A stretch of DNA of 64,000 bases, from assembly GCF_000769655.1 (NCBI RefSeq), contig NZ_CP008887.1, positions 372,001-436,000 on the forward strand, written 5' to 3'. The notes under the pieces are model-generated. The model did no database searches. It saw nothing but the letters and a program-made list of their open reading frames with translations, and was not told where the DNA came from. The translations under genes and the position numbers were made by a program. Below, one piece after another: positions 16,837 to 30,600 of this stretch; the stretch's first letter is position 1, and every line of letters starts with the position of its first letter. Origin of the DNA: Thermococcus eurythermalis. GTDB lineage: Archaea; Methanobacteriota_B; Thermococci; Thermococcales; Thermococcaceae.

Positions 16837-17736
16837 ATGATAAAGAAGCTCGTTGCAATAGTGCTCCTCGCGTTGCTCCTATGGGGGGCTTATGTCTCGT
16901 ACACACTCCTCAGCTCGCCACCAAAGCTCAGCGCCCGCTGGGGCACAGTGACCGAGACAAACACGGAGCTGATAATCGAGGGTGAATGGAACCGGCCCCT
17001 TCTCCTGCCGGTTTCACTGGAGAACACCACAATGGGCTTTATGGGAATACCCATCGCCAGGACGGAACGGGTTGAGCTCTCTGGAGAGAACGCACTCATC
17101 GCCCTCAGCATAGACAACCAGAACCTGATCAGCGCGCTTTTCAAGTACCTTGAGAACGGACAGAGCGGAACTTTTGAAGTTTCCTTCAAGGGGACGGCCC
17201 TGAAAGTAATCCCCTTGAGGTTCAGCGTGACCCGAAACGTCGGTATGGACGTCTTCAAGACCTTCAACTTCACCTCCGAGAGCAAGCCTGTGCTCGGGGG
17301 CCTCGCGTACACGCCCGCACTCCTCGAGACCAAAGTCACCAGGGTGGAAGAGAAGGACGGTAAGGGAACGTTAATCGCCGACATGAGGCTCTACAACCCC
17401 AACTCGTTCCCAATCCCGCTCTCAAACCTGACGTTTGATGTGTACGCGAATGATGTAAAGATTGGAACCGGGTACCTCCTTAAGCCCACTACAATTCCGG
17501 CCAAGGACTACGCGACCGTCAGGACGACAATAGAGCTCGATAAGAGCGCACTGGCCAGGGCCTGGGCTCTTCACGTGAAGAACGGCGAAAGGAGCACCAT
17601 AGAAGTCCAGATGGGGGTCTCAGTGAGCCTGCTGGGTAAAAACCTCAAGATACCCCTCAAAACCGAGAAAAGGTACCTCGAGACCCACATAATAGAGGAC
17701 ATCAACGGGGCACTGGCAGGGCTCGTGCGGGGGTGA
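16837..17736 (+). CDS. Membrane-anchored LEA-type-2 (WHy) domain protein
   Basis: A 299-residue protein with one N-terminal membrane anchor (residues 4-24) and an external beta-sandwich part. The second half contains ADMRLYNPNSFPIPLSNLTF, the signature of the LEA2/WHy domain (water stress and hypersensitive response) with its N-P-N-S-F/Y core; the first half may hold a related but more diverged copy. Such domains are common as archaeal cell-surface proteins of unknown role. The start is ATG 16837 with GGGTGA upstream. Confidence 0.8.
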   Translation: MIKKLVAIVLLALLLWGAYVSYTLLSSPPKLSARWGTVTETNTELIIEGEWNRPLLLPVSLENTTMGFMGIPIARTERVELSGENALIALSIDNQNLISALFKYLENGQSGTFEVSFKGTALKVIPLRFSVTRNVGMDVFKTFNFTSESKPVLGGLAYTPALLETKVTRVEEKDGKGTLIADMRLYNPNSFPIPLSNLTFDVYANDVKIGTGYLLKPTTIPAKDYATVRTTIELDKSALARAWALHVKNGERSTIEVQMGVSVSLLGKNLKIPLKTEKRYLETHIIEDINGALAGLVRG

Positions 17737-17765
17737 GCTTTTAAATCAAGCCCCTCTTTTTTCAC
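17737..17765 (+). terminator. T-rich terminator and promoter of next gene
   Basis: gcttttaaatcaagcccctcttttttcac follows the stop of the LEA2 gene. The terminal T6 run is a plausible archaeal terminator; cttttaaatc may serve as the TATA element of the following gene, whose start lies about 35 bases downstream. Confidence 0.45.
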
Positions 17766-17778
17766 TATGGTGAGAGAA

Positions 17779-18294
17779 ATGAACGTTAAGGAAATCCACG
17801 AGTTCCTCAACAGAATCTGGAACGACATCTTCACGCTCAACGAGGAGCTCAAGGTCGAGCTCCCAAAAGAAGGGTTCAAAGTGGAGGACGTGGAGGAGGT
17901 CTTTGGAGCGTACATATTCCTCGACGGCGAGTGGGTTAGAATGGACTACCCCCACCCGGCTTTTGAGGTGAAGCCGCAAATCGAAGTCGGGGCGACGCCG
18001 GAGAGCTACTACTTCGTGGTTGCAGTTCCAAAGGAGAGAATAAACGAGGGCTTCCTGGAGGCGTTCCTTGAGCTCTTCCCGAGGAGCTTCATCTACGGGA
18101 GCGAGGACTTCCTGAGCGACGTCCACAACTGGAGAAGAGGGGAGGCGTCGCCTGAGGAAATCCTTAGAAGAATCGAGGAGAGCCGTGAGAAGGTCTTCCA
18201 GTTTGAGGCGAACTTTGAGAGCGCCGGAGAGCTGAAGAAAGGGCTTTTGAAGCTCATTGAAGCCGGAAAGCGCTTTGAAATCTTTGACCTGTGA
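17779..18294 (+). CDS. Conserved hypothetical protein
   Basis: A 171-residue soluble acidic protein. I associate it with a family seen in Thermococcales (possibly DUF3201), of unknown function. Readable landmarks are FGAYIFLDGEWVRMDYPHPA, YYFVVAVPKERI and FPRSFIYGSEDFL. The start is ATG 17779 behind GGTGAGAG; the earlier ATG 17767 overlaps the T-rich promoter region. The next gene, an RNA methyltransferase, starts nine bases after its stop, so the two are probably one transcript. Confidence 0.7.
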   Translation: MNVKEIHEFLNRIWNDIFTLNEELKVELPKEGFKVEDVEEVFGAYIFLDGEWVRMDYPHPAFEVKPQIEVGATPESYYFVVAVPKERINEGFLEAFLELFPRSFIYGSEDFLSDVHNWRRGEASPEEILRRIEESREKVFQFEANFESAGELKKGLLKLIEAGKRFEIFDL

Positions 18295-18303
18295 GGTGTC
18301 GCG

Positions 18304-19455
18304 ATGAGCCCGGAGGAAGCGTTTCCAGCGGAGCTCAGGGAGTACTACCGGAAGCTCTTCGGGAGCGAGGCAGAGGAGATAATGGCGTCGCTCAGGACTC
18401 CCGTCGAGAAGTATTATATCCGCGTCAACACCCTCAAGACGAGCAGGGAAAAGCTGATGAGAATCCTCAGGCGCGAGGGCCTGAAGCCGAAGAGGAGCCC
18501 CTACCTAAAGGAGGGCATCTACTTCGAGAGGGAGGGCCCGAACTTCCCCGACGACTACAAACCGGGCCTGCCGGTGGTGAAGGCAAACAAGTTCGCGAGC
18601 GAGAGCGTCTACCAGGGGGCACACCTCTACGCCCCCGGAGTCCTGCAGGCGGACAGGAACATAAAGCCCGGCGACGAGGTCGAGATACGCGACCCAAGGG
18701 GCCTGCTCGTCGGGATTGGAATAGCCAGAATGAGCGCAAAGGAGATGGTCGTCTCGACGAGGGGCCTGGCAGTCGAGGTCACCCTGCCCAAGTTCAAGCT
18801 CCCGAGCCTGAACGAGCTGGAGTCCTTCAAGGAGGGCCTCTTCTACGCCCAGAGCCTTCCCTCTATGGTGGTGGCCCACGTCCTTGAGCCGAGCGAGGAG
18901 GAGCTGATAATAGACATGGCCGCCGCCCCCGGCGGAAAGACGAGCCACATCGCCCAGCTCCTCCAGAACAGGGGGGAGATAATCGCCATAGACAAGTCGA
19001 GGAACCGGCTGAAGAAAATGGAGGAGGAGCTCAACAGGCTCGGTGTGAAGAACGTCAAGCTTATCCGAATGGACGCGAGGAAGTTACCGGAGCTCGGTCT
19101 CCAGGCAGATAAGATACTCCTCGACGCCCCGTGCACCGCCCTCGGCATAAGGCCAAAGCTCTGGGAGAGCAGGACGCCGAAGGACATCGAGGCGACGGCC
19201 CGTTACCAGAGGGCCTTTATCTGGGCTGCAATAAAGTCTCTCCGCAGAGGGGGAGTCCTCGTATACTCCACCTGCACGCTGAGCTACGAGGAGAACGAGG
19301 CCAACGTGAAGTTCATGCTGGAGAAGGGACTCAAGCTTGAGGAGCAGGCGGTCTTCATAGGCTCTGAGGGAATTGAAATGGAGGAAGTCCAGCGCTTTTA
19401 CCCAAACAGACACCTGACGCAGGGCTTCTTCATTGCAAGGCTCAGGAAGGTGTGA
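18304..19455 (+). CDS. RNA (cytosine-5) methyltransferase with PUA domain, NSUN6-like
   Basis: A 383-residue m5C methyltransferase of the NOL1/NOP2/Sun family. A PUA domain is inserted at about residues 90-175 (LYAPGVLQADRNIKPGDEV), as in NSUN6 and its archaeal homologues, which methylate C72 of tRNA acceptor stems. The SAM motif MAAAPGGKTSHIAQLL is at about 203-218. The two catalytic cysteines are in DAPCTALG (motif IV) and YSTCTLS (motif VI). The target tRNA position is inferred from the domain order. The start is ATG 18304 behind GAGGTG. Confidence 0.92.
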   Translation: MSPEEAFPAELREYYRKLFGSEAEEIMASLRTPVEKYYIRVNTLKTSREKLMRILRREGLKPKRSPYLKEGIYFEREGPNFPDDYKPGLPVVKANKFASESVYQGAHLYAPGVLQADRNIKPGDEVEIRDPRGLLVGIGIARMSAKEMVVSTRGLAVEVTLPKFKLPSLNELESFKEGLFYAQSLPSMVVAHVLEPSEEELIIDMAAAPGGKTSHIAQLLQNRGEIIAIDKSRNRLKKMEEELNRLGVKNVKLIRMDARKLPELGLQADKILLDAPCTALGIRPKLWESRTPKDIEATARYQRAFIWAAIKSLRRGGVLVYSTCTLSYEENEANVKFMLEKGLKLEEQAVFIGSEGIEMEEVQRFYPNRHLTQGFFIARLRKV

Positions 19456-19458
19456 CGG

Positions 19459-20469
19459 ATGGACTGGAAGAAAGCCGGACTCATGGGCTTTGGAGTCCTC
19501 ATCATTGGCCTCCTGCTGTGGTGGGCAGGAATACGGGACGTCATTGAGCTCCTGGGCCGGGTTAAGCCGGACTACTTCCTCCTGGCAGTTCTTATGTACA
19601 TCATCGGGCTCCTCACGTGGGGCCTGCGCTGGAAGGTTCTCCTCGACGCCATCGGTGTGAGGACGGGCTTCAGGAAAGTGCTCCTCGCCCTGCTTTCCGG
19701 TATATTCGTCAACAACGTCACCCCTGGGGCGAGGGGCGGTGGCGAGCCCGTCAGGACTTATTTCCTCGCGAAAGAAATCCAGAAGCCCTACGGCCAGGTC
19801 TTCGCGACTGTTATGATGGACAGAATCCTCGACATTATTCCCGTTGTGGTGATGCTGGCCCTTTCAACCGCCTACGTCTACAGGCTCGGCTCCATCTCGC
19901 TCACCATTATACTCGTCCTCCTCGACATTGCCTTTGCGGGCCTTATACTCTTCACCCTTGGAATCCTGCTGAGCGAAAAGAAGACAAAGGGTGCCCTCTA
20001 CTGGTTTTTCAGGCTCTTTGAGAGGCTCGCCCCCCAGAAGGCGGAAGACTACCGGGACAGGTTTAAGAAGACCGTTGAAGAAGACGTCCCGAGGTTTCAG
20101 AGCGACTTCCGCTTTTTGATGAGGCACAAGGGGGCCTTCCTGCTTGCCCTGGCTTACTCAACCGCCTCCTGGCTCACGGTCGTCCTCAGGACGTACTACG
20201 TTTTCAGGGCAATCAACTACCCTGTCTCACTGGTTGACGTCATGGTAGTCCAGATGGTGGGAATGGTCATAGGCATGGTGAGCGTGATTCCGGGGGGAGC
20301 CGGAATCATAGAGAGCGTAAACTCCGCGGTCTATATTCTTCTAGGGATAAGCAAGGAAGTCGCCGTCACGGCGACGCTTCTGGACAGGCTGATTTACTAC
20401 TGGGTTCCAACCGCAGTGGGGGCTCTGGCGACTGCCCACCTCGGGACAAAGATAAAGAGAAAAGTTTAA
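19459..20469 (+). CDS. Flippase-like integral membrane protein (LPG synthetase TM / UPF0104 family)
   Basis: A 336-residue membrane protein with about eight helices. It matches the lysylphosphatidylglycerol synthase transmembrane family without the catalytic aminoacyl domain. Typical segments are NNVTPGARGGGEPVRTYFL near residue 90 and MVSVIPGGAGIIES near residue 275. Members are thought to move lipid-linked molecules across the membrane. It starts four bases after the methyltransferase stop. Confidence 0.87.
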   Translation: MDWKKAGLMGFGVLIIGLLLWWAGIRDVIELLGRVKPDYFLLAVLMYIIGLLTWGLRWKVLLDAIGVRTGFRKVLLALLSGIFVNNVTPGARGGGEPVRTYFLAKEIQKPYGQVFATVMMDRILDIIPVVVMLALSTAYVYRLGSISLTIILVLLDIAFAGLILFTLGILLSEKKTKGALYWFFRLFERLAPQKAEDYRDRFKKTVEEDVPRFQSDFRFLMRHKGAFLLALAYSTASWLTVVLRTYYVFRAINYPVSLVDVMVVQMVGMVIGMVSVIPGGAGIIESVNSAVYILLGISKEVAVTATLLDRLIYYWVPTAVGALATAHLGTKIKRKV

Positions 20470-20499
20470 TTAAAACGGGCATAAACAAGAGGGATTGAC

Positions 20500-21332
20500 A
20501 TGAAGTTCGGAGTTGTTGCCCGCCGGGATAAGGCAGAGGCTTTGAAGCTGGCTTATAGAGTCTACGACTTCCTCAAGGTCAGCGGCTACGATGTGGTGGT
20601 TGATGAGGACACATACAGATACCTGAGGGAGTTCGACGAGTCGGACATTCTCCCCCTGGAGGACTTCGACGTGGACTTCATAATAGCCATAGGCGGCGAC
20701 GGGACCATCTTGAGGGTGGAGCACAAGACCAAGAAGGAAATCCCAATCCTCGGGATTAACATGGGGACACTCGGGTTTCTCACGGAAGTCGAGCCCCACG
20801 AGACGTTCTTCGCCCTCAGCAAGCTCCTAGAGGGGGACTACTTCATAGACGAGCGCATAAAGCTGAGGACTTATATTGACGGGGAGGCCAGCGTGCCGGA
20901 CGCCCTCAACGAGGCGGCTATTCTAACCGGAATCCCCGGAAAGATAATCCACCTCAAGTACTACATCGACGGCGGGCTTGCGGACGAAATCCGCGCGGAC
21001 GGGCTCATAGTCTCGACGCCAACCGGGTCCACGGGCTACGCCATGAGCGCCGGCGGGCCGTTTATTGACCCCAGGCTCAGCGTCACGGTCATAGCCCCTC
21101 TCGCACCCCTGGCGCTCAGCTCAAGGCCGATGGTAATCCCGGCGGAGAGCAGGATAGACATCAGAAACATGACGATAACGAGGGAAATCCTGCTCGCCAT
21201 AGACGGCCAGTTCTACACCTACCTGCCCCCCGAGACCGAGATAACGATAAAGCTCTCCCCCAGGAGGGCCAGGTTCGTGCGCTTCACTGAAGAGATATAT
21301 CCCAAATACACGATGAGGCTCAAAAAGAGGTT

Positions 21333-21336
<4 letters not shown>
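20500..21336 (+). CDS. nadK: NAD kinase
   Basis: A 278-residue ATP- or polyphosphate-dependent NAD kinase that makes NADP. The diagnostic [12 protein letters not shown] motif is at residues about 61-72. The second conserved region, [19 protein letters not shown], is at about 168-186, followed by [12 protein letters not shown]. The start is ATG 20500 with GAGGGAT upstream. Its stop overlaps that of the convergent DUF835 gene. Confidence 0.96.
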
Positions 21337-25004
<3,668 letters not shown>

Positions 25005-25073
25005 ACCATCACCTCCAAAAGAATCTCCACAGGCCATAAAAAAGCTTATTGGTTCTCGTCCCAACTTTAACCT

Positions 25074-26286
<1,213 letters not shown>

Positions 26287-26312
26287 GCCCCTTTTTCCCA
26301 CTTTTAAACACT
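26287..26312 (+). terminator. T-rich terminator after tpiA
   Basis: gcccctttttcccacttttaaacac directly follows the tpiA stop: two T-runs of five and four, the usual archaeal intrinsic signal. Confidence 0.45.
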
Positions 26313-26325
26313 GGTTTGTAGGCTT

Positions 26326-26336
26326 AAGATTTATAA
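26326..26336 (+). promoter_or_regulatory. TATA box of tRNA-Gln
   Basis: agatttataag lies about 30 bases before the mature 5' end of the tRNA, the normal position of the archaeal BRE/TATA element. Confidence 0.7.
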
Positions 26337-26362
26337 GCCTGGACTCTGCTTTTCTATCGGGC

Positions 26363-26438
26363 AGCCCCGTGGTGTAGCGGCCAAGCATGCGGGACTTTGG
26401 ATCCCGCGACCCGGGTTCGAATCCCGGCGGGGCTACCA
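26363..26438 (+). tRNA. tRNA-Gln (anticodon UUG)
   Basis: The acceptor arms AGCCCCG and CGGGGCT pair fully. The anticodon stem CGGGA/TCCCG encloses loop CTTTGGA with anticodon TTG, and the T arm CCGGG-TTCGAAT-CCCGG is perfect. The discriminator is A and the CCA end is encoded (26436-26438). No intron is present. Confidence 0.95.
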
Positions 26439-27013
26439 CACAAACTTCGCCTGCGCGAAGTTTGACCAAGGTTTATGATTCTTTTTTGGAATGCTGTTCT
26501 TTGGATGGATTTCTTCTTGAGTTACTCCTTTTGAAGGGGTGAATTCCCTTGAAAGCGCCTTTTATAAGAGGTTCAAGCCTTTTAGCGCTCCGATGGAGCG
26601 CGGTTTAAGTAGAACCTCCCCAAGAAGAAGCATTGGTAGTGAATTCTTCCTCGAAGGGCTAAAATGAAGAGGCAAATCCCTTCTTAAGAAGAGTCTTGTA
26701 CAATGAATCACAAACTTTTGGTCAAGCTTTGCTAAAGCTTGCTCTGTACTCTCAAACCCCCGAGTGGGGCTTCGCCCCACAACCCCGTTCTTTTTAAAAC
26801 TCTGGGGGGCTAACGCCCCCACGCCCCCAGAATTTTGCCTGCGCGAAGTTTAGTGAAGCTTTTTGTAGAACAGCCGTTGAAAGCGACCACAAACTGTGGC
26901 CATTACTCCTCAAGTGATGCCCCGTCACCAGTGATCGGGTGTTCATTTTGCCAATTTGAGAAGTTTAACTAACAACCCCGAACTTTTTACGGGTTGTTAC
27001 TCGAAAATAAAAA
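26439..27013. repeat. Non-coding, hairpin-rich intergenic stretch after tRNA-Gln
   Basis: I find no convincing gene in these 575 bases; a frame at 26562-26822 (minus) has low-complexity composition. The stretch instead holds several hairpins. AAACTTCGC-ctgc-GCGAAGTTT at 26442-26463 is perfect, and half of it recurs at 26835-26851. GTGGGGC-ttc-GCCCCAC is near 26764-26780, GGGGGC-taac-GCCCCC near 26804-26820, and caagctttgctaaagcttg near 26723-26741. The GGGGC-TTCGCCCC type also occurs at 4760-4840. These look like short mobile or structural repeats typical of tRNA-flanking DNA. Confidence 0.6.
26971..26998 (-). terminator. Hairpin downstream of the EVE gene
   Basis: AACAACCC (26971-26978) pairs with GGGTTGTT (26991-26998) around an A/T-rich loop. 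It lies 16 bases beyond the stop of the minus-strand EVE gene and may act as its terminator or protect its 3' end. Confidence 0.4.
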
Positions 27014-27460
27014 TCAGAGAAGGCTTTCAATGAGCTTGTAGTCTTCTTCTGGGATTTCTCTCATCGCCTTGCCCATCAGGTGACCGCTCCAGCGCTTCTT
27101 GTTGGTGATGAACTTCAGCTTTGGAACCAGCGGCTTGAACTCAACCTCGCCGAGCTTTACGGGCCTAATCTTCACCCTCAGCGGGTAAGTCTCGTTGAGG
27201 TGCGGCGGGCTCTTGAAGATTCTGCTTGAGTCCGTGTAGGGCTCGCTAACGACCTCGAAGATGCCAACGATCTTGGGTTCGAGAATCTCTTTGTTTTTCC
27301 TCTCCTTGTTTTTCCTCTCCTGCTTGACGTAGAAGACGAGCTTATCACCGGGATTGACTTTGGCAATGGTGTTCCTGTGCCTTCTCGGCACGCCCCAGAC
27401 GTTCTTCTCCTTGACAACCTCCCAGTTCTCGCGGTTCGTAATGCAGAGCCAGTACTTCAT
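27014..27460 (-). CDS. EVE-domain protein
   Basis: A 148-residue single EVE domain (PUA-like fold). Typical features are [16 protein letters not shown] at the N-terminus, [24 protein letters not shown], the [12 protein letters not shown] strand, and a closing [20 protein letters not shown] domains read modified bases and are often found beside modification-dependent restriction and other defence genes, as here. The stretch [11 protein letters not shown] is encoded by two exact tandem copies of a 15-bp unit (27291-27320). The start is ATG 27460 behind GGGTGA. Confidence 0.88.
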   Translation of the reverse strand: MKYWLCITNRENWEVVKEKNVWGVPRRHRNTIAKVNPGDKLVFYVKQERKNKERKNKEILEPKIVGIFEVVSEPYTDSSRIFKSPPHLNETYPLRVKIRPVKLGEVEFKPLVPKLKFITNKKRWSGHLMGKAMREIPEEDYKLIESLL

Positions 27461-27602
27461 TTCACTTCACCCGTAAAGGCAGTTGGGCTCCAAAGGATAA
27501 ATAAGTTGTTGTCTCAAATTTGGGACCCATGGCACTCACCGCAACGCTAAAATACCCCACTTAGTAATTATCCCTTTGGGTAGAGTAACAGGTGGGATAC
27601 CC

Positions 27603-30600
27603 ATGGTCAGGGATAAAGCCGAGAAAATCAAAGCTGTTCTTGAGGGCCTCGAAAAGGAGACTAAAACTGAAGAAGCCATTAAAACCTTCCGCGAGATTTT
27701 CACGAAATTCTGGGGTTTTAGTTATCGGGATGAGGACATAGAAAGGGAGTACCTCGATAACTTTGTTGATGGGAACACGGGTGTCCTGAAAGTCATTGCC
27801 ATCACCGAGCCTGAGGAGGGGGCCGAGTTCTTTGTTATCTATGGTGAGACCTGGAGTGATACCGTGAGGTACCGCCAGAGGCTGATAAAGAGGCTCCTGG
27901 AGTTTACGGGTTCCCTTGGACTCGACTTTGCGAACTTCATTCTCATCCTGGATATTAAAAAATCGGCCGGAGGCCCACGCAAGTTCTGGAAGCTCATCGT
28001 GCCCCTCTATCAGAGGCACCTGGAGAGCGCCAAGCTCAACATCTATACAATTGACCCTGAGGACAAGAAGCTCCGGACTCTTGCGTGGAACTTGGCCCGG
28101 GTTTCCGAAGAAATTGAGAAGAAAAGGAAAGTATTGCCCGCCAGTGAGATCAGGGCCCTGATAAATGAACACATGCTCGTACAGCCCCTGACGGAGCAGT
28201 TCTTTGAGGACTACAAAGAGTACTACCTGAAGCTCAAGGACTGGATAAAGGCCAGCTACGGGGATGCCCTGAGAAAGGCCTGCCCGCCGGACTATCTATC
28301 AACCGTTGATGAATCCGCAAAGGTTCCCCAGGAGAAAGCCGAGGATATCTTCGTTGAGAGGGCCGCCAAGACCTTTGCCCACACCTTCTTCAACAGGCTC
28401 ATGTTCGTCTACTTCCTCCAGAAAAAGGGATGGATAGTTGATAGGGCGACCCTCAGAAAGGAGCTCAGGGAAAAAGTTGACGTTAAGAACTTCGTCAGAT
28501 GGCTTCTGGAGCAGCATGAAGAATATGGGGGCAACTTTTACGGTGACTACCTAAGGGTTCTGTTCCTCTATGCGATGAACACTCCGAGAAGGGACTGGGC
28601 CAGGCTTAAAACTCCTGAAGTTAAAGAAACCCTGTCAAAGATACCGTCGCCCACCGTTAGGGACGTCTTCCTCTACGGTGTTCCATACTTCAACGGCGGC
28701 CTCTTCAGCCCAGTTAAGATGGAGGGCGTGAACCTGGACGAGATAATTACCGAGATCGACGACAACCTGCTCAGGAGGATAATAGTTGACTTCTTCGAGG
28801 GCTACAACTTCACCGTTACCGAAGAGACCCCCTACGAGGTTGAGGTGGCCGTTGACCCGGCCATGCTGGGCAAAATTTACGAGTCCCTCATCGCCGAGGA
28901 GGAAAAAGCCGGCGAGGAAGAGGAGAGAAGGGCCTCGGGGATATTCTACACCCCGCGGGCAGAGGTTGACTTCATGTGCAGGATGGCCGTTTACCAGTAC
29001 CTCCGGAGGAACACAGGAGTCGGGGAAGAACTCATCAGGGGGTTCGTCTTCACGCCCGCCCACGAGTGGAAACCGGGGAAGCTGTCGTGGGGTGAGATTG
29101 AAGAGCTCGAAAGGGCCCTAAACGAGGTTAAAGTCGTTGATCCGGCCGCCGGAAGCGGTGCCTTCCTCGTGGGCATGTACCACCTCCTAATCGAGCTCCA
29201 CGAGAAGCTGACGGAGGACAGCAGGGCAACCTACAAGAAGAAGCTTGAGATAATCAGGGACAACATCTACGGCGTTGACATCAAGGAGTGGGCGATAAGG
29301 GTTGCAAAGCTCAGGCTCTGGCTGGCCCTCATAGAGGAAGAGGAGAGAATCCCCAACGAGCCAATCCTGCCAAACCTTGAGACGAAGCTGGCGGTTGGAG
29401 ACTCGTTAGCGCCACCTCACTTCGTTCTGAAGCTCGGCGGAAGGAAGAGGGTTATAGAGATACCCCTCGCCAAGTTCCGTGAGGGTCTCAAGCTTTTAGG
29501 GGCGAGGAGGGGTGCCAGCGAGGCCATAGTCGCTTACAAAGGCCTCGTGAGAAAGTACTACATGGGCGAGAAGATAGACGGCAAGCCCGTGACGCTCAGG
29601 GACATAGAGAAGGCCAAGTGGGGAGTCCTCCAGGAGTTCCTTGAGATGGCCCTCCAGGAGGAGCTGAAGGCAAAGGAGAAGAAGGAGATTAAACTGCTCC
29701 TTGAGGCGGTGAAGAAGGAGGACTTCTCGGCCCTTGAGAAGCCACCCTTTATCTGGGAGCTTGATTTCCCCGATGTCATGCTTGAGAAGAAGGGCTTTGA
29801 CATCGTGATAGCGAACCCGCCCTACGTGAGGCAGGAGAAGATTTACCCGGAGTACTATGACCTGGCGGAGTTCCAGATGCTGCCGAAGAAGGAGCAGAAC
29901 AGGCTCAAGAAGGAGTACAAGAACAGGATAAAGACCCACATGGAGACCATAATAAAGGAGAAGTTCAAGCACGAGATGAAGCTCCCCGGCAGGAGCGACC
30001 TCTACGCCTACTTCTTCGTCCAGGGGGTTAACCTGCTGAACCCCAAGGGGGCGCTGGTCTTCATCACCTCAAACTCCTGGCTCGACGTTGACTTCGGGAA
30101 GGCCCTGCAGGAGTTCTTCCTCCGCTTCACCCACCTCAAGGCGGTGATTGACTACACGAGGAGGAGCTTCGAGCAGGCCGATGTCAATACGGTGATTACG
30201 GTTTTGACGAGAAAGCCCAAGGAGCTGTTCAACACGGTCGGGGAGGAGTGCGTCAACTTCATCCTGCTGAAGAGGGGCTTTGAGGGCATTGAGTCAGGGG
30301 TTGCGGAGAAACTGCTCGAATGCTACGCCGGAAAGGTGAAGGGCGTTGAGGTCTTTGGCGGGGAAGTTTACAGCTACGAGGACGATGATGTTAGGGTCAG
30401 GAGCGTTAAAGCGGTGGAGCTCGCCAGAATGGGCGGCTTCGAGGTCGGAAAAAGGAACCCCCTCCTCGGGACTTACAACATCTTTGGTGAATACGGGGGC
30501 ATGAAGTGGGGCGGAATTTTGATTAGAGCACCGAGGATATTCTACGTGATTCTGGAGAAAGGTAAGGGGAAGCTCGTGAGGCTGGGGGATATTGCTGAGG

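Noticed and set aside
26562-26822. Minus-strand frame of 86 codons after tRNA-Gln
   Set aside because: Built on hairpin repeats, no ribosome binding site, no resemblance to a protein family.
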